A stretch of 64,000 bases of DNA from Flavobacteriales bacterium. GTDB lineage: Bacteria; Bacteroidota; Bacteroidia; Flavobacteriales_E; Vicingaceae. This document shows positions 10,100 through 19,324 of this stretch, in pieces. The first letter of the stretch is position 1; every line of letters starts with the position of its first letter. The notes under the pieces are model-generated. The model was given only the letters and a program-made list of their open reading frames with translations, ran no database searches and had not been told where the DNA came from. Made by a program: the position numbers and the translations under genes. The stretch is from positions 239,246 through 303,245 of the forward strand of contig JABWCF010000003.1 of the NCBI GenBank assembly GCA_013359255.1. Direction: 5' to 3'.

Positions 10100-10143
10100 A
10101 TGATTTCAATCATGTTTAATTATGATAATACTCTTGAATTTTG
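10100..10143 (+). promoter_or_regulatory. Putative Fnr-type promoter of crp2: ATGATTTCAATCAT (10100-10113) plus GAATTTTG (10136-10143)
   Basis: Perfect 5-bp half-sites with N4 spacer, 29.5 bp from centre to -7-like element. Confidence 0.65.
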
Positions 10144-10174
10144 GTAGCGATTCAAAAAATCAACATTTGCGATT

Positions 10175-10888
10175 ATGATTTCCAAAAAAATAAGTCCTCC
10201 AAACTGTGATACCTGCGATAATAAAGATTCTATTATTCTTTGCAGCATGAACAAAAGCGAATTAGCTGAGTTTTCGAAAACAAAATCGTTTAATGTTTAC
10301 AAAAAAGGGCAAATCATTTTTTATGAAGGGAATCAGCCTCACGGTCTTTTTTGTATTAAAAGCGGAAAAGTAAAAGTACATAAAATGGGAGGAGAAGGCG
10401 ATGACCAAATTGTGCGTTTTGTAAAACCGGGGGGCTTGTTAGGTTATAGGGCTCTTTTGAGCAACGAACCTTATAAAGCATCGGCTACCGCTTTAGAAAA
10501 CACCCTAATTTGCTACATCCCTAAAAATGATTTTATAGAACAAATAAAAAAGAATGGTCAGCTTTCCATGCTTACCATACAAATGCTTACAAATGATTTA
10601 AAAGCAGCCGAAAAACGCATTTTAAATATGGCTCAAAAACCTGTGCGCGAAAGAATTGCTGAAGCACTTTTATTGATAAAAGAGTGTTACGGACTAGAAA
10701 ACGATGAGCAAACCATTGCCGCTATTCTTACACGTAGAGAAATTGGCGATGTGGCTGGAGTTACCACAGAAACCACCATACGCACCTTATCTGAATTTAA
10801 AGCAGAAAAAATAATAAAACTAGACGGCAAGAAAATAAAAATCCTAAATATGAGTCGACTAGTTAAATTAGCGAATATCATTGATTAG
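10175..10888 (+). CDS. Crp/Fnr family regulator (crp2)
   Basis: CDTCDNKDSIILCSMNKSELAEFSKTKSFNVYKKGQIIFYEGNQPHGLFCIKSGKVKVHKMG; HTH TRREIGDVAGVTTETTIRTLSEFKAEKII. Confidence 0.92.
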   Translation: MISKKISPPNCDTCDNKDSIILCSMNKSELAEFSKTKSFNVYKKGQIIFYEGNQPHGLFCIKSGKVKVHKMGGEGDDQIVRFVKPGGLLGYRALLSNEPYKASATALENTLICYIPKNDFIEQIKKNGQLSMLTIQMLTNDLKAAEKRILNMAQKPVRERIAEALLLIKECYGLENDEQTIAAILTRREIGDVAGVTTETTIRTLSEFKAEKIIKLDGKKIKILNMSRLVKLANIID

Positions 10889-10925
10889 CGTATTTTGCAT
10901 AGTATAGTGAATATCATATTCCGTT

Positions 10926-10969
10926 ATGATTCGTATCATATTTAACTGCTAACTACCACTTTACCTTTG
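10926..10969 (+). promoter_or_regulatory. Putative Fnr-type promoter of crp3: ATGATTCGTATCAT (10926-10939) plus TACCTTTG (10962-10969)
   Basis: Perfect palindromic half-sites and exact TAnnTTTG, 29.5 bp centre-to-element. Confidence 0.72.
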
Positions 10970-10997
10970 TTACACCCTATAAAAAGGATTCCGTAAT

Positions 10998-11690
10998 ATG
11001 TCCGAATTATTCCCATACATAACACACTTAAAACAAAACCCGTTATTTGATAAATGCCCTGAAGTAATTTTATCTAAGAATTTAAAGGGGGTAGAAAAAG
11101 TTTCTTTCCAAAAAAACGATTACATTATTAAACAATCCAGCCCTTACAATGGGGTATACTTCATAAACAAGGGCGTAGCAAAAATTATAAAAGGCGAAAA
11201 CGAAAACCATAGTTCTATTATTCGCTATGTTGTTCCGGGCGAATTGATTGGAGTAAGTTCTTATATTTTCGAGAACAATTACACTTTTTCTGCCATTGCT
11301 TTGGAAAAAACAGAAACGCTTTTTATGCCTGCCGACAATTTTCAACAAATGGTGAGTTCAAATTCCGAATCGGCTTTGGAATTAATGAAAATTTTATGTT
11401 ACAACATTTATTTAATAGAAAACCGAACAAACGGATTATTTTATAAAACCACCAAACAAAGAGTGATTGAATTACTCATTTCACTTTGCCAAATAAACGG
11501 AAGAGGGCAAAATCCTCACACCCTGTCTTATAATTTAGATGATATTGCCAGCTTAGCCGGAACCACAAAGAATTATTTGTACAAGGTTATTAATGAACTT
11601 TCAAAAAGCGATATATTAACGCTAACAAAACAAAGCATAAGAATAAATAATTTGCAGCGACTGAAATTTATAGGAGAGCATGAAAATTGA
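10998..11690 (+). CDS. Crp/Fnr family regulator (crp3)
   Basis: VYFINKGVAKIIKGENENHSSIIRYVVPGELIGVSSYIF; HTH YNLDDIASLAGTTKNYLYKVINELSKSDIL. Confidence 0.9.
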   Translation: MSELFPYITHLKQNPLFDKCPEVILSKNLKGVEKVSFQKNDYIIKQSSPYNGVYFINKGVAKIIKGENENHSSIIRYVVPGELIGVSSYIFENNYTFSAIALEKTETLFMPADNFQQMVSSNSESALELMKILCYNIYLIENRTNGLFYKTTKQRVIELLISLCQINGRGQNPHTLSYNLDDIASLAGTTKNYLYKVINELSKSDILTLTKQSIRINNLQRLKFIGEHEN

Positions 11691-12138
11691 ACCCGTTAAC
11701 ACGCAAATTATAAAGTATATTAAAGAAAACAAAGTTTTTACTTTAGCCACCTCTTTCCAAAACATACCATACTCGGCCATTTGCTTTTATGCATACCATA
11801 TGTCCGAAAATTATTTTGTTTTTACCTCTGATAAAAGAACAAAACACGTTTCCGATTTTTTAATTCAACCCTTTGTTGCCGGAAGCATTTATAAAAAACA
11901 AAATACTATTGCATCTGTTAAGGGATTGCAATTTACCGGTAAAATAATTTTAGATTTAAGTGCTGCCGAAAAAGAAAACATAGAGCAGTTATACCATTGC
12001 ACATTCCCATTTACAAAAAAAATGAAGCTAAGCCTTTGGATGTTAAAACCCCTCTATTTTAAATTAACCGATAACTCCCTTGGCTTTGGTAAAAAAATTA
12101 AATGGAAATCACTGAATTTAAATCAACACACCCATTAA
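11680..12138 (+). CDS. Pyridoxamine 5'-phosphate oxidase-related (split-barrel flavin/heme-binding) protein
   Basis: IIKYIKENKVFTLATSFQNIPYSAICFYAYH...FVFTSDKRTKHVSDFL...VAGSIY; overlaps crp3 stop. Confidence 0.7.
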   Translation: MKIEPVNTQIIKYIKENKVFTLATSFQNIPYSAICFYAYHMSENYFVFTSDKRTKHVSDFLIQPFVAGSIYKKQNTIASVKGLQFTGKIILDLSAAEKENIEQLYHCTFPFTKKMKLSLWMLKPLYFKLTDNSLGFGKKIKWKSLNLNQHTH

Positions 12139-12139
12139 A

Positions 12140-13474
12140 ATGAACACCCTTTTAATTAGTGAAAATTATCCTTTTGCCACCAGTTGGGACAAAAGAAAAC
12201 CAAATAAAACCAAATGGACAAGAGAAGTAAAAAATATTTTCAGCAGCTCATTTTCAGGAAAAAACATATCGCTTTATATTCACCTGCCATTTTGCGAAGC
12301 TCTTTGTACCTACTGCTGTTTTGAACCCATTATTAGTAAAAACCATACAGTAGAAAACCGCTACATAGAATATCTTATAAAAGAATGGAGAATGTACTTG
12401 AATTTATTTCAGGAAAAACCTACCATTAAACAATTGCATATTGGGGGAGGAACACCTACATTTTTTAGCTTGGAAAATATTGAAAAAATTTTGCTCGAAA
12501 TAAAATCCACTTCTTTTATAACCTCTAATGCAGAGCTTAGTTTTGAAATGCATATTAACCACACCAACAAGGAGCACTTAGAGCTTTTTAGAAAATACGG
12601 ATTTAATACCATTGTGATGGGTTTACAAGATTTCGATCCTCATGTTCAGGAAATTTTAAAACGTAGGCAAAAAATAGAAGATGTGCTGGAACTTACCAAA
12701 CAAGCCCGTTTTATGGGCTACGAAACCCTATGTGTTGATTTGCTTTACGGATTACCTCACCAAACAAGGTCTTCCATAATAGATACTATTTACAAAATAC
12801 GTCAAATTAAGCCCGAACGCATCAACTGGACCGAATACATACATATGCCCGAAGTAAATGCCGCACAGTTATCATTTCAAAATCTACTACCCTTCCCTTC
12901 CGAAAAAGAAATTTTTTACACATTGGGAAAAGAAATGATAATAGAATCGGGCTATACTGAAATAAGTAACAACCATTTTGTACTTAAAAACAGTAAAGTT
13001 TACAACGAATATAAAATAGGCCATTTGCACTATAATTACATAGGTTTTAATTTTTCTAATACTAAACTTTGCATAGGAATTGGAGCCAGAGCAGCCACCG
13101 ATACCTTTACCATGCTTTCCAGAAATTGCATGAAAACTGAAGATTATTATTATAGTATAGACAACGATGAGTTTCCTATAGAAAAAACTCATTACTTTAC
13201 TAAAGAAAGGTTACTGCTCCGAAAGCATTTGCTAAACTTAATGTGTAAAGGAAAAACAAAAATTGCAACCCAAAACGATGCAAAACTTTTTAACAAAAAT
13301 ATACTGCAAACCATAGAAAAAATGGAAGATGAAAAATGGTTAGATCTAAAAACCAACGAAATAAAAATACGAAAAAAAGGAATTAAAAACATTTCCAAAC
13401 TTTATTCAATTTTGCTGCAATCTTTTGAAAATAATAAAACCCTTTCGGAAAACACTACCCTTAAACTAGTATAA
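12140..13474 (+). CDS. hemN: HemN-like radical SAM oxygen-independent coproporphyrinogen III oxidase family
   Basis: SLYIHLPFCEALCTYCCF (CxxxCxxC), HIGGGTPTFFS, MGLQDFDPHVQEILKR, CVDLLYGLPHQT. Confidence 0.87.
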   Translation: MNTLLISENYPFATSWDKRKPNKTKWTREVKNIFSSSFSGKNISLYIHLPFCEALCTYCCFEPIISKNHTVENRYIEYLIKEWRMYLNLFQEKPTIKQLHIGGGTPTFFSLENIEKILLEIKSTSFITSNAELSFEMHINHTNKEHLELFRKYGFNTIVMGLQDFDPHVQEILKRRQKIEDVLELTKQARFMGYETLCVDLLYGLPHQTRSSIIDTIYKIRQIKPERINWTEYIHMPEVNAAQLSFQNLLPFPSEKEIFYTLGKEMIIESGYTEISNNHFVLKNSKVYNEYKIGHLHYNYIGFNFSNTKLCIGIGARAATDTFTMLSRNCMKTEDYYYSIDNDEFPIEKTHYFTKERLLLRKHLLNLMCKGKTKIATQNDAKLFNKNILQTIEKMEDEKWLDLKTNEIKIRKKGIKNISKLYSILLQSFENNKTLSENTTLKLV

Positions 13475-13481
13475 ACCTCAC

Positions 13482-14663
13482 ATGCCTATTAATTTTAATA
13501 ATACCGAGTTTGCTTATAAAAACCGCAGTAACAAAGAACTAAACAAGGCTTCGTTCATTTTTAAGGTAATGAACAATCCGAATACGGTTAAGCTATTAAC
13601 TAAACTAACACTGCTTGCATACAAACTGCACCTGCCTATAGACTGGATTGTGCGTTCAACCATTTTTCAACAATTCTGCGGAGGAGAAAATATGCAAGAA
13701 TGCGATACCACATTAAACAGAATGAGCAAATCAGGAATAGGGGCTATTTTAGATTATTCGGTTGAAGGAAACCACGATGAAGAAAGTTTTGAAAATGTAA
13801 AAAAAGAACTCATTAAAATTATTCTTAAAGCAAAAAACAACTTGTCTATTCCTTATTCTTGTCTTAAAATAACAGGAATAGCCCGCTTTGAACTGCTTGA
13901 AAAAATAAATGCCCACACTCCTTTAACTGCCGAAGAACAAACCGAATTCGAAAATTTGAAAAAAAGGTTTTACGAAATATGCGAAACAGCCTACGTTAAT
14001 AATGTTCCTATTTTTATTGATGCTGAAGAAAGTTGGATACAAAAAGCCATTGATGAATTAACAGAACATTTAATGGAACAGTTTAATAAAAATAGGGCTA
14101 TTATTTCTACTACCCTTCAAATGTACCGAAACGATAAAATTGAACACTTAAATAATTTAATTACAAGAGCAAGAGAAAATAAATTTTTCTTAGGCGTTAA
14201 ATTGGTTCGTGGAGCCTACTGGGAAAAAGAAAATGAGTATGCCAAACAAAAAAATATTCCTTCGGTAGTACATCAAACCAAAGAAGCGACTGATGCCTGT
14301 TTCAACCAAGCCGTAGAAATTTGTTTAAATAATATAGAAACGGTTGTGTTATGTGCAGGCACACACAACGAAGAAAGCACTCTCCATTTAATAAAACTAA
14401 TGTCCGATAAAAAAATTCCAAACAATCATCCGAATGTGTATTTCTCTCAGCTTTATGGCATGAGTGACCATATTAGCTACACACTTGCCGGTGAAGGTTA
14501 CAACGTAACCAAATATCTACCCTATGGTCCTATTAAATCTGTTATCCCTTACTTAATTCGAAGAGCCGAAGAAAATACCTCTATTAAAGGGCAGGCAAGT
14601 AGAGAGTTGCAACTCCTTATAAAAGAAAAACAACGTAGAAAAGAACAAAAATTATTAAAATAA
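13482..14663 (+). CDS. Proline dehydrogenase
   Basis: SVEGNHDEESF, IFIDAEESWIQKAIDEL, FLGVKLVRGAYWEKENEYA, QLYGMSDHISYTL, YGPIKSVIPYLIRRAEENTSI. Confidence 0.92.
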   Translation: MPINFNNTEFAYKNRSNKELNKASFIFKVMNNPNTVKLLTKLTLLAYKLHLPIDWIVRSTIFQQFCGGENMQECDTTLNRMSKSGIGAILDYSVEGNHDEESFENVKKELIKIILKAKNNLSIPYSCLKITGIARFELLEKINAHTPLTAEEQTEFENLKKRFYEICETAYVNNVPIFIDAEESWIQKAIDELTEHLMEQFNKNRAIISTTLQMYRNDKIEHLNNLITRARENKFFLGVKLVRGAYWEKENEYAKQKNIPSVVHQTKEATDACFNQAVEICLNNIETVVLCAGTHNEESTLHLIKLMSDKKIPNNHPNVYFSQLYGMSDHISYTLAGEGYNVTKYLPYGPIKSVIPYLIRRAEENTSIKGQASRELQLLIKEKQRRKEQKLLK

Positions 14664-14709
14664 TTAAATTTATATGCTTAACTTGGCTAACGCATCAAAT
14701 CTTTCTTTT

Positions 14710-15063
14710 ATGAAAAATAAAATATGCTCTTTTGTTTTATTGCTAACCGTTGCATGTACTTCTTGTACAAAAAAAACGCCCGAACCCGTTAAAATACCCG
14801 ATAACAATTCCAATTTCGAATTCCTTTCGTTAACTGCTGCAAAAGAGGTGTTGGTGGTTGGCGAACAAACCGATATTACTGCCACCGCAAATGGTTCCGG
14901 CTTAACCTACGAATGGACAGCCCCAATTGGTATTCTTAGTGGAGAAGGGAAAACAATACAGTTTACAGCCTGTTGCGAAGGCGACCATCCTGTTACATGT
15001 AAAGTAAAAGACAGTAAAGGAAACTCTTCCGAAAAAACGATAAATATTTTTGCTAATCCCTGA
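14710..15063 (+). CDS. Lipoprotein with Ig/PKD-like domain
   Basis: Lipobox MKNKICSFVLLLTVACTSC; YEWTAPIGILSGEGKTIQFTA...VTCKVKDSKGNSSEKTINIFA. Confidence 0.65.
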   Translation: MKNKICSFVLLLTVACTSCTKKTPEPVKIPDNNSNFEFLSLTAAKEVLVVGEQTDITATANGSGLTYEWTAPIGILSGEGKTIQFTACCEGDHPVTCKVKDSKGNSSEKTINIFANP

Positions 15064-15065
15064 TT

Positions 15066-15977
15066 ATGCTTTATCGTTTATTTTTCTTCTCTCTTTACTT
15101 TTTATTTGCCAATTTTTTGAATGCCCAGTGTTGCTCACAAGGAAGCCCAATAAATGGCACTACCAATGTGGGTACAGTTGATAAAAATAACGTGAGAATC
15201 ATCCTTGCTCACCGTTACAACTACGGTAACACGTACTACGACCACACAAATAAAACCGATTTTAAAATAGCCGAAGAATCTAATTTCAATTATACTAGTA
15301 CCATTATTTCGTACGGATTAATGAAGAAATTAACCCTTGAGGCAGAAGTAGGTTATTTCTTTAACAAAACATTAAAATACAGTTTCTCTACAAAAACCAA
15401 TTATGGTTTTAATAATGTAGTAGGAACCATTAAATATGCTCTGTACAAAAACACAGAGAAACGTATTGAAATTACGCCTGCCATAGGAGTTAAATTGCCT
15501 GTTGAAACAGAAAGAAGAGTAATAAATAATGTAACTTACCCTTACGATATACAAACCTCTACCCTTGCATACGGAGTCGTTTCCCAGTTGTTTTTTTTAA
15601 AACGTTTTTCGAACAATAAAACATCACTTGTTTTGTATAACCGTAATGAAAATAATTTTGATTGCATTGCGGAAGAATATCGTTACGGCAGCACCTATTC
15701 TTTATCTTCGTTTGTATCGCACTTGTTTACACCGCGAATTATTTTAACACTTCAAACACGTGCCGATTACAAGGAGGCGGATTTTCAGTTCGAAAAAAAC
15801 GTAAAGAACACAGGTGGTTTTGTTGGTTCCGTTTCTCCTCAGGTTAGTTATGAAATTGCTCCTAAATTTTTCTTTTACTCTTTAATAGATATTCCTATTT
15901 ACAGAAATTTTAACGGACGACAACTTTCTAGCAAGTACTCTTTTTCGGTTAGCTTAATAAAGAATTTCTGCTTATAA
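15066..15977 (+). CDS. Outer membrane beta-barrel protein of unknown function
   Basis: Signal peptide; alternating beta-strand-like sequence ending with aromatic-rich strand YSFSVSLIKNFCL. Confidence 0.6.
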   Translation: MLYRLFFFSLYFLFANFLNAQCCSQGSPINGTTNVGTVDKNNVRIILAHRYNYGNTYYDHTNKTDFKIAEESNFNYTSTIISYGLMKKLTLEAEVGYFFNKTLKYSFSTKTNYGFNNVVGTIKYALYKNTEKRIEITPAIGVKLPVETERRVINNVTYPYDIQTSTLAYGVVSQLFFLKRFSNNKTSLVLYNRNENNFDCIAEEYRYGSTYSLSSFVSHLFTPRIILTLQTRADYKEADFQFEKNVKNTGGFVGSVSPQVSYEIAPKFFFYSLIDIPIYRNFNGRQLSSKYSFSVSLIKNFCL

Positions 15978-15982
15978 ATCTA

Positions 15983-17365
15983 CTACATTATCCGTTCAAA
16001 CTTTGCGGTAAAGTGTCTTAAAAACAAAGGTTCTTCAATTATTCTTACTCCTTTTACTTTTTCTCTGTTATTCCACAAATCAGCAATTACCTCCACCACA
16101 TATTCTATATGGCTTTGGGTATAAACCCTGCGTGGAATTGCTAAACGTACCAATTCCATGGGCGAAGGAATAAGTTTTTTGTTTTCATTATATTTGCCAA
16201 ACATTACTGAGCCAATTTCTACGGCTCTTATTCCTCCTTTAAGATATAACTCACAAACTAATGCCTGCCCAGGATATTCATGAACAGGGATATTGGGATA
16301 AAAATCTTTTGCATCTAAATAAACGGCATGCCCCCCTATGGGCCAAATTAAGGGTACTCCTAATTCTTTTAATTTTTCGCCAAGATATTGGGTGCTTTTA
16401 ATTCTATATTCTAAGTAGGCGGGCTCAAATACTTCTTGCAATCCGATGGCTATAGCTTCCATATCTCGGCCAGAAAGACCTCCGTATGTGGCATAACCTT
16501 CAGTAATAATTAATTTATTTTTACATTCGGCAGCCAATATTTTATCCTTCAACACTAAAAAACCTCCCATATTTACAAGTGCATCTTTTTTTGCACTCAT
16601 AATAGCCCCATCTGTTAGAGCAAACATTTCTTGAGCTATTTCCCTGTATGTTTTTTTTTCAAAACCTTTTTCGCGATGCTTTATAAAATAAGCATTCTCA
16701 GCAATTCGGCAGCAATCGAGTATAAATAAAACACTATATTTTTTACATATTTCTTTTACTTTTTTGGCATTTTGCATACTCACAGGCTGGCCTCCTCCGC
16801 TGTTATTGGTAACGGTTAATATAACCGCACCTATATTTTCTTTTCCTTTTTCAAGAATAAGTTTTTCCAGTTTTTCAGTATCTATGTTTCCCTTAAAAGG
16901 GTGCTCAGTAGAGGGCTGCGTACCTTCAGGAATTACTATATCAATAGCTTCTGCTCCTGAATATTCTATATTTGCACGGGTAGTATCAAAATGCGTATTA
17001 CTAATAAATGTTTTTCCTTTTCCCCCTAAATATCCGTATAAAATTCGCTCTGCGGCTCTACCTTGGTGAGTAGGCAAAATATATTCAAAACCTGTTAATT
17101 CGTTTATTTCGTTCCTCATTCTGTGCCAACTGGTGGCTCCGGCATACGACTCGTCACCCCGCATCATTCCTGCCCATTGCTCAGAACTCATAGCAGAAGT
17201 TCCACTATCTGTTAAAAAATCAATCATTACATCTTTTGCCTCCAATAAAAAAGGATTATAGTATGCCTTTTTTAAATGGCTTTCTCTTTGCTCTGCAGTA
17301 GTAACCTGTATGGCTTCTACCATTTTAATTCTAAAAGGCTCTATGATGGTTTTATATGTTTGCAT
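15983..17365 (-). CDS. tnaA: Tryptophanase (beta-eliminating lyase family)
   Basis: EPFRIKMVEAIQVTTAEQRESHL, FLTDSGTSAMSSEQWAGMMRGDESYAG, PTHQGRAAERI, IMSAKKDALVNMGGFL, YATYGGLSGRDMEAIAIGL, RLAIPRRVYTQSHI; Met at 17365 preferred to 17401. Confidence 0.85.
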   Translation of the reverse strand: MQTYKTIIEPFRIKMVEAIQVTTAEQRESHLKKAYYNPFLLEAKDVMIDFLTDSGTSAMSSEQWAGMMRGDESYAGATSWHRMRNEINELTGFEYILPTHQGRAAERILYGYLGGKGKTFISNTHFDTTRANIEYSGAEAIDIVIPEGTQPSTEHPFKGNIDTEKLEKLILEKGKENIGAVILTVTNNSGGGQPVSMQNAKKVKEICKKYSVLFILDCCRIAENAYFIKHREKGFEKKTYREIAQEMFALTDGAIMSAKKDALVNMGGFLVLKDKILAAECKNKLIITEGYATYGGLSGRDMEAIAIGLQEVFEPAYLEYRIKSTQYLGEKLKELGVPLIWPIGGHAVYLDAKDFYPNIPVHEYPGQALVCELYLKGGIRAVEIGSVMFGKYNENKKLIPSPMELVRLAIPRRVYTQSHIEYVVEVIADLWNNREKVKGVRIIEEPLFLRHFTAKFERIM

Positions 17366-17443
17366 TATTTCATTTTTAGAATTGCAAAAAAACACATTCA
17401 TTTTAATATAATGAACAAGATAATTTTCTGCAAAAAACGGTAA

Positions 17444-18040
17444 CTAAGAAAATAAGTTTATAAAATCGTTTTGAATAGATTGGGTTTTATCTTGTGCATA
17501 CCAAGTATGCACATTTAACACAAACTCATCGTGCCCAATTTCCGGATTCGATGTTTTTAACGCTTTAACCTTTTCTTGAATTTTTTGTGGTCTTGGCCCC
17601 CATTGAGCTACCTCATTACCCGTTTGTTTATCGTAACAAACTAGCTTTGGAACCGATCTTCCGCCATTGGTTAAATATGAATCCATAAACTCGGGATTTT
17701 CGTCTCGTATTACCATTTTCAATTCAATGAAAGGGTTTACTTCCGAAATTTTTGCCACTACCGGTACTATTTGGGCACAGTCTCCACACCAGCCTTCTAC
17801 AATAAGATACCACACCTGAGGATTTTTTATTGATTTTATGGTTTGGGTTAGCTCTTCACTCAAAACAGTAGTTTTATATATTCTATCGAATCGCTGAATA
17901 TTAATTTTGGTTGCTTCCAGCTTGGTTTCACTTTGTTCTGAGCCTGTAACTTGTTTTTGGTCGAATAACTTTTTTACTTGTTGAATAAATTCATTGTAGG
18001 AATATGCGTTTCCCCTAATTTTTACATCATTAAGATTCAT
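17444..18040 (-). CDS. Thioredoxin family protein
   Basis: VWYLIVEGWCGDCAQIVPVVAKISE (WCGDC), GGRSVPKLVCYD. Confidence 0.82.
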   Translation of the reverse strand: MNLNDVKIRGNAYSYNEFIQQVKKLFDQKQVTGSEQSETKLEATKINIQRFDRIYKTTVLSEELTQTIKSIKNPQVWYLIVEGWCGDCAQIVPVVAKISEVNPFIELKMVIRDENPEFMDSYLTNGGRSVPKLVCYDKQTGNEVAQWGPRPQKIQEKVKALKTSNPEIGHDEFVLNVHTWYAQDKTQSIQNDFINLFS

Positions 18041-18128
18041 AGTGTTTTTTTATACAAAATTAAACGCAAACAAAAATTTTCAGTGCAACCATTGTTACAC
18101 ATGTACAAAAATAAAATACTTAGTAGGC

Positions 18129-19307
18129 TTAGCTGTGGTGGTGTACCGATTCTTCGATATAAGGATGATTTTTTATTTCGAGTGAAACCTTAGACATATT
18201 GTTAAACACAACGAAAAGAAATGCTCCTGCAAAAAAGAAGAAAGAACCAATTTCATGAATACCCACTGAAGCCTCGTTACCCATTATTCCTGGCATAACC
18301 AATAAGTACAAATCAACCCAGTGACCTACTAATAAAATAGCCCCCAAAATCATTAAGATTTTTGCATTTTGTTTGGCAGCCCTTGTCATTAAAATTAGTA
18401 CAGGCATTACAAAGTTAATAGCCAACATAATTAATAATGGTGTTTTAAAGTTTTGAAACCGTTCCTGATAATAGGTAATTTCTTCAGGAATATTGGCATA
18501 CCAATAAAGTAAGAATTGAGATACCCATAAGTAAGTCCAAAAAATACTGAATGCAAAAACAAATTTTCCTAAATCATGTATATGACTATCATTTACACTT
18601 GGCAAAGCTCCTTTGCTTTTTAAATACAATACAGTTAGTGTAATTACCACTAATGAACTAACAAACATTCCCGAAAATATATACCATCCAAAAAGAGTAC
18701 TGAACCAATGTGTATCAATAGACATAAGCCAATCCCAAGAGGAAGCCGAAGAAGTAACAGCAAAGAAAATAATAAAAATAGCAGATAATCTGAAATTTTT
18801 CTTGTAAAGAGTGTTGTCTCCAAGAGGTGCAAAATCAGCCGCTATAGAGTTTTTTCTAATTAAATAAAACAAACCCAACCAACCGGCCATATACACTACC
18901 ATTCTAATAATAAAAAAAGGAAGATTTAGGAAAGCTTGTTTCCCTGCAATAATAGGGTCATAATGCTCCGAATTAGGGTCGTACAAATCGTGATGACTCC
19001 AATGGTATATAGAATGCATACCCCCTAAAATAATAATAGCCATGAGAACAAGTGCCACAGGCAAATAGGTTCCTATTGCTTCGGGTACTCGTTGTATAAC
19101 AATAGACCAACCCGAATTTGAAACATATTGTACCGCTACAAAAAATGCAGCAGCTAAAGCAATTGCAAAAAAGAAGAAATTATTAAACAATAGCGAAGCC
19201 CATTCTCTTTGCACATCAGTAACAAATCCAATAATAATAGAAACTATTCCTATGGCCGCAAGAATGATTGATATGGTCTTTATTTTTTTTAAATCTATAG
19301 TATTCAT
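18129..19307 (-). CDS. actF: Alternative Complex III subunit ActF (quinol:cytochrome c oxidoreductase membrane subunit)
   Basis: Multi-TM protein with SASSWDWLMSIDTHWFSTLFGWYIFSGMFVSSL; last gene of the ordered act operon. Confidence 0.88.
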   Translation of the reverse strand: MNTIDLKKIKTISIILAAIGIVSIIIGFVTDVQREWASLLFNNFFFFAIALAAAFFVAVQYVSNSGWSIVIQRVPEAIGTYLPVALVLMAIIILGGMHSIYHWSHHDLYDPNSEHYDPIIAGKQAFLNLPFFIIRMVVYMAGWLGLFYLIRKNSIAADFAPLGDNTLYKKNFRLSAIFIIFFAVTSSASSWDWLMSIDTHWFSTLFGWYIFSGMFVSSLVVITLTVLYLKSKGALPSVNDSHIHDLGKFVFAFSIFWTYLWVSQFLLYWYANIPEEITYYQERFQNFKTPLLIMLAINFVMPVLILMTRAAKQNAKILMILGAILLVGHWVDLYLLVMPGIMGNEASVGIHEIGSFFFFAGAFLFVVFNNMSKVSLEIKNHPYIEESVHHHS

Positions 19308-19324
19308 AAAATCTATAATTTTTC

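Noticed and set aside
9558-10113. One shared divergent regulatory site for modE and crp2
   Set aside because: Two separate palindromes exist (9961-9974 and 10100-10113), each correctly spaced to its own -7 element.
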